Origin: Streptomyces sp. CB02980
Lineage (GTDB): Bacteria; Actinomycetota; Actinomycetes; Streptomycetales; Streptomycetaceae
DNA length: 64,000 bases
Assembly: GCF_014451325.2 (NCBI RefSeq)
Contig: NZ_JACSCH020000011.1
Span: 248,001 to 312,000, forward strand
Direction of reading: 5' to 3'
Shown: piece after piece, positions 17,237-23,875 of the stretch
How positions within the stretch are numbered: the first letter of the stretch is position 1
How the letters are laid out: each line of letters opens with the position of its first letter
Made by a program: the position numbers and the translations under genes
The notes under the pieces: generated by a model
What the model was told of the DNA's origin: nothing
The model's database searches: none
Seen by the model: the letters and a program-made list of their open reading frames with translations, nothing else

Positions 17237-18568
17237 ATGGCACTCACCCGATCCCGGGCGGCGGCCCGAAGACGGCGCTGGACCGCCGTTCTCGGCGCCA
17301 CCGCCCTCGCGGTCGCAGGAGGCGCGCTCGCGGCCCCGGCCGGCGCGACGACCACCTCCCAGCCGGTGGAATTCCAGACCCGCTGCGTCCCGCCGCCGAT
17401 CGCCGGCATCCCGCCCATCACGGGCGCCACCACCGCCGAGATCACCGTCGACAAGGCCAGCCCCAAGGTCGGCGAGACGGTCACGGTGACGTACACGATC
17501 ACCAAGCCCGCCGCGTCCAACCCGGTCGACCTCGCGTTGCCGGCCGACATCATGACGCCCAGCGGCAAGGTCGTCCTCGGCGGCGCCCAGAACGGCGCGG
17601 TCACCGTCAACGGCCCCAAGAAGAACCCGCCGGTCCCCGGCAAGGGCTCCTTCCCGGCCTTCTCGATGACCGGCACCTTCACCGTCACCCAGGCCGGGTC
17701 GATCACCCTCTCGCCCGGCGACTACAACATCCACACCAGCTACCTCATGGAGCTGGACACCCCCTGTACGGTGCTCAACCCGCCCGCCCCGGTCTCCGAG
17801 ACGGTCGTCGCGAGCCCCGTGACCAGCCCCAACACCCGCGCGCTGGCCCTCGACACCGCGTCCGGCGACCCGGGCGTCCGGGTGACCGTCAACGGTTCCA
17901 AGTTCACCCCGCTCACCGACGTCACCGTCGTCGGCCGGGCCGGGGCGGCGGAGACCGCGGACAAGATGACCGTCACGACCGACAGCGAGGGCTCCTTCGC
18001 CGCGCGCCTGAAGGTCAACGACGTGGCGACCACCGGGATCGTGGCCTACGAGGGCGCGGCCTGGGACCCCGAGAAGGGGGCCGGACCCGCCGCGTACAAG
18101 GTCGTCGTACCGGCGCCGCCGAACAGCCAGACCATCACCGCGGCCGTCACCGCCGGTGAGCTGTCCATGACCCAGGCCGGGGACGCCGTCGAGCTGTCGT
18201 CCGTCGACTTCGGTCAGGGCGGCGCGGCGACCGGCGACCTCAAGACGGTGACGGTGAAGGACTTCCGCGGCGGCCCCGCGGGCTGGTCCCTCACCGGCAA
18301 GGTCACCGACTTCACCGGCACCGGCGGCTCCATCGGCGCCGGCAACCTCAGCTGGACCCCGGCCTGCACCGCCAAGGCCGGCAGCCCCAGCGCCTGCGCG
18401 GCCGGCTCGTCCGGTCCGGTCGGCAGCGGCGGCGCGACCCTCGCCTCCACGCCGAACGGCGCCCTCACGGGCGGCGAGTTCACCATCGACGCGGGGCTCT
18501 CCCTCGACGTCCCGGCCTTCACGGCGCCGGGCTCGTACGCGGGCGTGCTGACGCTCACCCTGTCCTGA
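17237..18568 (+). CDS. Secreted WxL-domain-like surface protein
   Basis: A 443-residue exported protein with signal peptide (about 1-35, ending near APAGA). Residues about 40-200 form a beta-sandwich domain with two cysteines and a KKNPPVP motif, related to the preceding gene. A middle Ig-like segment (about 205-300) follows. The C-terminal domain starts near MTQAGDAVELSSVDFG and contains GWSLTGKVTDFTG (W350-S-L), NLSWTP and a closing YAGVLTLTLS, which matches the layout of WxL domains although the second tryptophan is replaced. WxL domains bind cell-wall peptidoglycan in Firmicutes. A strong AGGAGGGGG sets the ATG at 17237. Some pipelines call relatives beta-xylosidase, which nothing here supports. 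Confidence 0.72.
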   Translation: MALTRSRAAARRRRWTAVLGATALAVAGGALAAPAGATTTSQPVEFQTRCVPPPIAGIPPITGATTAEITVDKASPKVGETVTVTYTITKPAASNPVDLALPADIMTPSGKVVLGGAQNGAVTVNGPKKNPPVPGKGSFPAFSMTGTFTVTQAGSITLSPGDYNIHTSYLMELDTPCTVLNPPAPVSETVVASPVTSPNTRALALDTASGDPGVRVTVNGSKFTPLTDVTVVGRAGAAETADKMTVTTDSEGSFAARLKVNDVATTGIVAYEGAAWDPEKGAGPAAYKVVVPAPPNSQTITAAVTAGELSMTQAGDAVELSSVDFGQGGAATGDLKTVTVKDFRGGPAGWSLTGKVTDFTGTGGSIGAGNLSWTPACTAKAGSPSACAAGSSGPVGSGGATLASTPNGALTGGEFTIDAGLSLDVPAFTAPGSYAGVLTLTLS

Positions 18569-18630
18569 CCACCGTGCGGGCCGGGCGCGCACCCGGCCGG
18601 CCCGCTCCGCACCCCGGGGGTTTCCGACTC

Positions 18631-19599
18631 GTGCGCACGCTGTACGTACTCCTCCTGAGCGTCCTGCTCCTCCTGCTGGGCCCCGCCCCGCACGCGCAGG
18701 CCGCCGAGAACGGCGAGTGGGCCGTCTATCCGGCCGCCGCCCGGCTGGGCAGCCGCCCCTACTTCTTCCTCTCCGCCGATCCGGGCTCCACGCTCACCGA
18801 CCGGGTCACCGTCGCCAACAAGACGGCCGCCCCGCTGACCTTCCGGCTCTACGGCGCCGACGCCTACAACACCGACCGGGACGGCGGCTTCGCCGTCCGC
18901 ACCCAGCGGGAGAAGCAGACCGGCGCCGGTGCCTGGATCACGCCCGAGCGGACCCGGATCACCGTCCCGCCCGGCTCCGCCGTCACCGTCCGGTACACGC
19001 TGACCGTCCCCGCCGACGCCGACCCCGGCGACCACCCCGGGGCGCTCGTCGCCCTCGACGAGCGGATCAGCCCCGGCGGGAAGGGCGCCGTCGCCGTCGG
19101 CGTCCAGCGCGCCGTCGCCGCCCGCCTCTACCTGCGGGTCAACGGGCCGACCGTGCCCGCCCTCGGCGTCGAGGACGTCACCGTCGACCAGGACCGGCCG
19201 CTGGTCCCCGGCGCCGGCACGAGCAGCGCGGTCGTCTCGTACACGCTGCACAACCGGGGCAACGTCACCCTCAACCCCAAGGTCGCCCTCAAGGCGGAGG
19301 GGCTCTTCGGGCGCACCCTCCTCGACCGCGACCTCGCCAAGGTGCCGTCCGAGCTGCTGCCCCGGCAGAAGATCCGGCTCACCGAGCGGTGGACCGGCTC
19401 CCCGCAGCTCGACTGGGGTGACATCACCCTCACCGCGACCGCGAAGGACGTCCGGGAAACCGGCACGGTCTCCTTCCTCGCCCTGCCCTGGCTCGCCGCC
19501 GCGACCCTGCTCGTCGGGGGCGCCGCGGGCCTCTTCGGCCTCCGGATCCGACGCCACAGGGCGGCCCGCGCCGAGCCGAGTGCGCACGTGAGTACGTGA
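18631..19599 (+). CDS. DUF916 / WxL-interacting-type membrane protein
   Basis: A 322-residue protein with an N-terminal signal peptide (TLYVLLLSVLLLLLGPAPHAQA), an extracellular beta-sandwich region and one C-terminal membrane helix (ALPWLAAATLLVGGAAGLFG) followed by a basic tail. The mature region follows the DUF916 pattern: DPGSTLTDRVTVANKTAAPL, GADAYNTDRDGGF, TVPPGSAVTVRYTLTVPADA, GDHPGAL. DUF916 is the peptidoglycan-binding domain of WxL-interacting proteins. It lies 62 bases after the WxL-like gene, so the pair repeats the WxL/WxIP partnership. GTG 18631 is chosen because it opens the signal peptide. Confidence 0.78.
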   Translation: MRTLYVLLLSVLLLLLGPAPHAQAAENGEWAVYPAAARLGSRPYFFLSADPGSTLTDRVTVANKTAAPLTFRLYGADAYNTDRDGGFAVRTQREKQTGAGAWITPERTRITVPPGSAVTVRYTLTVPADADPGDHPGALVALDERISPGGKGAVAVGVQRAVAARLYLRVNGPTVPALGVEDVTVDQDRPLVPGAGTSSAVVSYTLHNRGNVTLNPKVALKAEGLFGRTLLDRDLAKVPSELLPRQKIRLTERWTGSPQLDWGDITLTATAKDVRETGTVSFLALPWLAAATLLVGGAAGLFGLRIRRHRAARAEPSAHVST

Positions 19600-19629
19600 G
19601 GCGGGCGCTCATCGGGGACAATGGCCCCC

Positions 19630-20571
19630 ATGAGCGCTCGCAACCAAGAAACCGAAGCCGTCCACCGGGCCGGCTTCGCCTGCTTCGTCGGCCGCCCCAA
19701 CGCGGGCAAGTCCACTCTTACGAACGCTCTGGTCGGCCAGAAGGTGGCCATCACCTCGAACCGGCCGCAGACCACCCGGCACACCGTGCGTGGCATCGTG
19801 CACCGCCCGGAGGCGCAGCTGATCCTGGTGGACACCCCCGGCCTCCACAAGCCGCGCACCCTCCTCGGGGAGCGGCTCAACGACGTCGTGCGCACCACCT
19901 GGGCCGAGGTCGACGTGATCGGCTTCTGCCTGCCCGCCGACCAGAAGCTCGGCCCCGGCGACAAGTTCATCGCCAAGGAACTCGCCGGGATCAAGAAGAC
20001 CCCCAAGGTCGCGATCATCACCAAGACCGACCTGGTCGACTCCAAGACCCTCGCCGAGCAGCTGATCGCCGTCGACCAGCTCGGCAAGGAGCTGGGCTTC
20101 GAGTGGGCGCAGATCGTGCCGGTCTCGGCCGTCGGCAACAAGCAGGTCCAGCTCGTCGCCGACCTGCTGATCCCGCTGCTCCCGGAGTCCCCGCCGCTCT
20201 ACCCGGAGGGCGACCTCACGGACGAGCCGGAGCAGGTCATGGTCGCGGAGCTGATCCGCGAGGCCGCGCTCGAAGGCGTACGGGACGAGCTGCCGCACTC
20301 GATCGCGGTGGTCGTCGAGGAGATGATCCCCCGCGAGAACCGCCCGGCGGACCGGCCGCTGCTCGACATCCACGCCAACGTGTACATCGAGCGCCCGAGC
20401 CAGAAGGGCATCATCATCGGCCCGAAGGGCAGCCGTCTCAAGGAGGTCGGCATGAAGTCCCGCAAGCACATCGAGGCCCTCCTCGGCACCCCGGTCTTCC
20501 TGGACCTCCACGTCAAGGTCGCGAAGGACTGGCAGCGCGATCCGAAGCAGCTGCGGAAGCTGGGCTTCTAG
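19630..20571 (+). CDS. era: GTPase Era
   Basis: A 313-residue GTPase required for 30S subunit assembly. The G domain shows GRPNAGKST (G1), the switch TTRHTVRGI (G2), DTPG (G3), TKTD (G4) and VSAV (G5). The C-terminal KH domain contains IIGPKGSRLKEVGMKSRKHI and binds 16S rRNA. Two ATGs are possible (19621 and 19630); 19630 has the better distance from GGGG. The last codons and TAG are part of a 62-nt segment duplicated 128 bases downstream. Confidence 0.95.
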   Translation: MSARNQETEAVHRAGFACFVGRPNAGKSTLTNALVGQKVAITSNRPQTTRHTVRGIVHRPEAQLILVDTPGLHKPRTLLGERLNDVVRTTWAEVDVIGFCLPADQKLGPGDKFIAKELAGIKKTPKVAIITKTDLVDSKTLAEQLIAVDQLGKELGFEWAQIVPVSAVGNKQVQLVADLLIPLLPESPPLYPEGDLTDEPEQVMVAELIREAALEGVRDELPHSIAVVVEEMIPRENRPADRPLLDIHANVYIERPSQKGIIIGPKGSRLKEVGMKSRKHIEALLGTPVFLDLHVKVAKDWQRDPKQLRKLGF

Positions 20572-20602
20572 CGCGGCCACCAGCCGTCCGGCCGGAGGCC
20601 GG
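20541..20602 (+). repeat. 62-nt direct repeat, copy 1 (era 3' end)
   Basis: Contains the last ten codons and TAG of era and 31 bases beyond, including the palindrome TCCGGCCGGA. It is 59/62 identical to copy 2 at 20669. Confidence 0.9.
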
Positions 20603-20668
20603 CGCAGCCGCCCGATGCCCGTGAGGCCCCCTGGGGCCGAGCGGTGCGAGGACGGCAGTGAAGGGGGT

Positions 20669-20730
20669 TCCGAAGCAGCTGCGGAAGCCGGGCTTCCCGC
20701 GCGGCCACCAGCCGTCCGGCCGGAGGCCGG
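20669..20730 (+). repeat. 62-nt direct repeat, copy 2
   Basis: A near-exact duplicate of the era 3' end in which the TAG is changed to a sense codon by two substitutions. It still contains TCCGGCCGGA. It lies between era and the TerD-domain gene and has no evident coding role. Confidence 0.9.
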
Positions 20731-20776
20731 GTTCCGACCCGTCGACTTCCCCGTCACCGCGTGCCAGCATGGCGCG

Positions 20777-22192
20777 GTGACAAAGATCGTCAAGGGGGGA
20801 AACCTGCCGGTCCCCGGGCAGGTGTGGCGGATCGCGGTCGTCCGGCGGGCGGCCGGTGGCGAGGTACCGGAGGTCGACACCTCTGCGCTGCTGCTCGACG
20901 CCGCCGGCAGGGTCAGGGGCGACGGTGACCTGGTCTTCTACAACCAGCTCACCCACCTGTCCGGGGCGGTCCGCCTGCTCGGCCGGGTGAGCATCGAGGA
21001 CGACCAGGTCGCCGACTGGCTGGAGATCGACACCGCCCGCGTCGAGCCGGCCGTCCAGCGGGTCGTGATCACCGCCTCCAGCGAGGGCGGGATGTTCGGG
21101 CAGGTGCCGGGGCTGTACGTGCGGACGGTGAGCGCCGGAAGCGGCGAGCAGCTGGCGCTGTACGAGGTCGACGACGCGACCACCGAGACGGCGTTCGTCC
21201 TCGGCGAGTTCTACCGGCGCGACGGCGCGTGGAAGTTCCGCGCCGTGGGCCAGGGGTACGACTCCGGGCTCGTCGGACTGGCAGAGGACTTCGGCATCGA
21301 GGGGAGGGACCCCGTCGAGCCCGCCTCCGTGGAGCCGCTGTCCCTCGCCGTCACCAAGACGACGGACCCGGTCCCCAGCTCGGCTCAGGCCGCGTCGCCG
21401 GTCGACACCCCGCCTCAGGACGCTGCCCCGGTCGACACCCCGCCTCAGGACGCTGCCCCGGTCGCGGCCCGGCCTCCGGCCGCTGCCCCGGTCGGGGATC
21501 CCGCCCCGGGCATCCCGGCCCAGGCCGCACCCCCGTCGCCGTGGCCACCGGTCTCCCCGGCGGCCTCACCCGCCGGTCTCTTCGGCGAGGACTTTCCCGA
21601 GTTCGTCTGCACCGGCAACGGCAGGACCGACATCACCGTCGACGTTCCCCTGCCGGCCGGGTTCCTGCTGGTCGACTCCTACCGGTGGGGTGAGGGCTAC
21701 TTCCTGCTCGAAGCGGTCGGCAAGACAGGCAAGGGCGAGAAGCTCCTCGCGAACACCACGCTGCGGGACTACGAGGGCCGGATGCTGCTGCGCCACGAGG
21801 GCCGGAATCCGCTGCGCCTCCGCGTCGGCTCCCACAGCGAGGAGGACTGGAAGATCGTGATCCGGCCCATCAGCGCCGTGCGGCCACTCGGCGAAGGCGC
21901 CGCAGGGCGGGGCGCCGACGTCCTGCTCCACACGGGGCCGGCCGGCGAGCTCGTCGGCCGGCTGCGCCCGCGCGACGACCACGCGTACTTCTACGCGCGC
22001 GGCTACGAGCCGGACGGTAGCGACCACCTGCTGGTGAACGAGGCGGCCAGGCGGCCGAAGTCCTCGCGGCCGCTGCCCGAAGGGCCGCTGCTCGTGGCCG
22101 TCCGGAGCGCCGAGGGGGACTGGACCCTCGACGTCGGGCCCGTCCGGGACGAAGGGCGCCGGTCCGGGCGCTTCTGGCGCCGCACCCGTTAG
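20777..22192 (+). CDS. TerD-domain protein with Pro/Ala linker and C-terminal domain
   Basis: A 471-residue protein. Residues about 1-175 are a TerD-type stress domain: VTKIVKGGNLPVPG, then DADLLLLD-equivalent VDTSALLLDAAGRV, DDLVFYNQ-equivalent GDLVFYNQLTHLSGAV and calcium-binding-type acidic loops. A Pro/Ala linker (about 195-270) contains an exact duplication PVDTPPQDAA twice. The C-terminal part (about 275-471) is of unknown type, with FVCTGNGRTDITVDVPLPAGF. TerD proteins are associated with tellurite and oxidative stress responses. The GTG at 20777 has no good ribosome-binding site. The TAG is inside the terminator hairpin. Confidence 0.82.
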   Translation: MTKIVKGGNLPVPGQVWRIAVVRRAAGGEVPEVDTSALLLDAAGRVRGDGDLVFYNQLTHLSGAVRLLGRVSIEDDQVADWLEIDTARVEPAVQRVVITASSEGGMFGQVPGLYVRTVSAGSGEQLALYEVDDATTETAFVLGEFYRRDGAWKFRAVGQGYDSGLVGLAEDFGIEGRDPVEPASVEPLSLAVTKTTDPVPSSAQAASPVDTPPQDAAPVDTPPQDAAPVAARPPAAAPVGDPAPGIPAQAAPPSPWPPVSPAASPAGLFGEDFPEFVCTGNGRTDITVDVPLPAGFLLVDSYRWGEGYFLLEAVGKTGKGEKLLANTTLRDYEGRMLLRHEGRNPLRLRVGSHSEEDWKIVIRPISAVRPLGEGAAGRGADVLLHTGPAGELVGRLRPRDDHAYFYARGYEPDGSDHLLVNEAARRPKSSRPLPEGPLLVAVRSAEGDWTLDVGPVRDEGRRSGRFWRRTR

Positions 22193-22249
22193 GGGGTGTC
22201 TTGCCGATCAGGCCGGGCTCGCGGGGCCTGATCGACAAGACACCCCCTA
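22190..22249. terminator. 25-bp-arm hairpin between convergent genes, dispersed repeat family
   Basis: The arms (22190-22214 and 22225-22249) pair at all but one position around a 10-nt loop; the core is GGTGTCTTGCCGATCAGG and its complement. The left arm starts with the TAG of the TerD-domain gene. A half copy exists at 16295-16316, so this is a repeated element as well as a likely bidirectional terminator. Confidence 0.85.
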
Positions 22250-22256
22250 GGGCCCG

Positions 22257-22508
22257 CTACGCGCCCTCCTTGAGGACCCTCGTCACGAGGGTCCTCTGCG
22301 CGTCCGTGAGGCGGGGGTCGCAGCAGTGGACCGTGCGGGCGTCGACGGTGATCTCGTACCGGAAGCCGTCCGGCACGCCCTGGCTCCCGTCGTCGCCGTC
22401 GGCGAGGACGGCGGTGGCCAGGGACTCCCACTCGGGGCCCCAGACCTCCACCTCCGCCGACCGCTCGATGCCCGCGAAACCGCCCGTGCGCCGCACTCGA
22501 ATCCGCAT
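22257..22508 (-). CDS. Emfourin-type M4 peptidase inhibitor
   Basis: An 83-residue soluble protein beginning MRIRVRRTGGFAGIER, with central PDGFRYEITVDA and C-terminal LTDAQRTLVTRVL. This matches the pattern of the emfourin (protealysin inhibitor) family, small cytoplasmic inhibitors encoded next to protealysin-like M4 peptidases. It lies 21 bases downstream of such a peptidase on the same strand. Assignment rests on the N-terminal motif, size and gene pairing. It would keep the co-expressed peptidase inactive in the cell. Confidence 0.75.
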   Translation of the reverse strand: MRIRVRRTGGFAGIERSAEVEVWGPEWESLATAVLADGDDGSQGVPDGFRYEITVDARTVHCCDPRLTDAQRTLVTRVLKEGA

Positions 22509-22529
22509 GGGACCTGTGTACCAGCCGGA

Positions 22530-23582
22530 TCAGTCGGTCGGTACGCCCACCGCCGACCAGGACTTCAGGACGGCCTGGATCTCCTCCCCGTCGCCGTACC
22601 GCGCCCGCGCCGCCGCCACCGTGGCCGCCGCGAACTCGGAGAACCGGGCCTCGGGGGTGAGCGTCCCGCCGGTCATCACGTCGTACCAGATCTGCCCGGC
22701 CCGCTCCCAGGAGTTGCCGCCCAGCTCGGTCGCCGCCAGGTAGAAGGCGTGGTTGGGGATGCCGGAGTTGATGTGGACGCCGCCGTTGTCGCGGCCGGTG
22801 CGGACGTAGTCGTCCATGTGGCCGGGCTGCGGGTCCTTGCCGAGGACGTCGTCGTCGTACGCGGTGCCCGGGGCCTTCATGGAGCGCAGCGCCGTCCCCT
22901 CCACGTTCGGGTGGAAGAGGCCCTCGCCGATGAGCCAGTCGGCGGTCTCGGCGGACTGGCCGAGCGCGTACTGCTTCACGAGGGAGCCGAAGACGTCGGA
23001 GACCGACTCGTTGAGGGCGCCGGACTGGCTGAAGTACTCCAGGTTCGCCGAGTACTGGGTGAAGCCGTGGGCGAGCTCGTGGCCGATGACGTCCACGGGG
23101 AGGGTGAAGTCGAGGAAGATCTCGTCGTCGCCGTCGCCGAACACCATCTGCTCGCCGTTCCAGAAGGCGTTGCCGTACTTCTCGTCGTAGTGGACGGAGG
23201 CGAGCAGCGGCAGCCCGGCGCCGTCGATGGAGTTGTGCCCGAAGGCGTTGAGGAAGAGGTCGAAGGTGGCGCCCAGGCCGGCGTACGCCCGGTTGACGGT
23301 GGCGTCCCCGGTCGCCGCGTCGCCCTCGCCGCGGACCTTCACCCCGGGCAGGCCGGTGCCGCGCTCGCAGTCGTAGATCGTGCGGTGCGGCTTGCCGGCC
23401 TCGGCGGGGGCGAGCGTGGGCGCGGTGCCGGGCAGCGGCAGGATCCGGAACGTACGGGCCGAGGCGTCCGCGATGAGCGTGCGGCGCGCGGCCGCGGCGA
23501 CGGCCGGGTTCGAGGAGTGAGCCAGGTGCTCCAGGAGGTGCGGGGGGACGATCGAGCAGAAGACGGGCGTCTGGGGAGTCAT
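22530..23582 (-). CDS. Protealysin-like M4 metallopeptidase (no signal peptide)
   Basis: A 350-residue thermolysin-family zinc peptidase. HELAH (168-172) supplies two zinc ligands and the catalytic Glu; NESVSDVFG about 20 residues on supplies the third ligand; DNGGVHINSGIPNHAFY is the substrate-binding region with the catalytic His further on. The short N-terminal propeptide contains SIVPPHLLEHLA, the PPxL-type motif of protealysin precursors, and there is no signal peptide, so the protein probably stays inside. It is followed by a gene for its presumed inhibitor. ATG 23582 starts right at this propeptide. Confidence 0.9.
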   Translation of the reverse strand: MTPQTPVFCSIVPPHLLEHLAHSSNPAVAAAARRTLIADASARTFRILPLPGTAPTLAPAEAGKPHRTIYDCERGTGLPGVKVRGEGDAATGDATVNRAYAGLGATFDLFLNAFGHNSIDGAGLPLLASVHYDEKYGNAFWNGEQMVFGDGDDEIFLDFTLPVDVIGHELAHGFTQYSANLEYFSQSGALNESVSDVFGSLVKQYALGQSAETADWLIGEGLFHPNVEGTALRSMKAPGTAYDDDVLGKDPQPGHMDDYVRTGRDNGGVHINSGIPNHAFYLAATELGGNSWERAGQIWYDVMTGGTLTPEARFSEFAAATVAAARARYGDGEEIQAVLKSWSAVGVPTD

Positions 23583-23666
23583 GCTCGCAATGTGGCACTG
23601 CGTGAGGCGACTGTCACGGGGTGAGACGAAGATTGGCGAAATGGAGTGATGCGTCACTGTTCGGCC

Positions 23667-23731
23667 TTGACGCGGGCGCCGTCCCGCATACTGATACGGG
23701 ACGTCCGCCTCCGGCGTCCCTGGGCTAGGCT
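23667..23731 (+). promoter_or_regulatory. Putative leuA promoter elements
   Basis: TTGACG at 23667 resembles a -35 hexamer, and TAGGCT at 23726 is a common Streptomyces -10 form located 11 bases before the leader-peptide ATG. They are too far apart to form one promoter, so either may belong to a separate start. Low confidence on which is used. Confidence 0.35.
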
Positions 23732-23741
23732 GCGGCACATC

Positions 23742-23789
23742 ATGCGTTTCGGGCTGCTTCTCCTTAGCTGCCGCGGCGAGGGCCTGTAG
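23742..23789 (+). CDS. leuL: leuA leader peptide
   Basis: A 15-codon open frame encoding MRFGLLLLSCRGEGL. Four consecutive leucine codons (CTG CTT CTC CTT) are followed by a final CTG just before TAG. It ends 86 bases upstream of leuA and precedes an inverted repeat. This is the classical arrangement for transcription attenuation: low charged leucyl-tRNA stalls the ribosome and alters folding of the leader. A leucine-rich leader before leuA is known in streptomycetes. Confidence 0.8.
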   Translation: MRFGLLLLSCRGEGL

Positions 23790-23794
23790 TCGTA

Positions 23795-23842
23795 GGCCGA
23801 CCCCCTCCCCGCGGGACCTGGTGTTGCGTTCGACAGTCGGCC
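23795..23842 (+). promoter_or_regulatory. Attenuator hairpin of leuA
   Basis: GGCCGAC (23795) pairs with GTCGGCC (23836); the 34-nt loop holds C-rich and G-rich stretches that can pair in alternative ways. A pyrimidine-rich run TCCTTCTT follows, as expected for a weak terminator. The hairpin begins six bases after the leader-peptide stop. Confidence 0.6.
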
Positions 23843-23875
23843 GTCCTTCTTGCTGGACCCGAGGAGCCCAACGCA

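Noticed and set aside
17237..18568. Beta-xylosidase
   Set aside because: Relatives may carry this label, but no glycoside hydrolase catalytic motif is visible and the domains are surface-binding beta-sandwiches.
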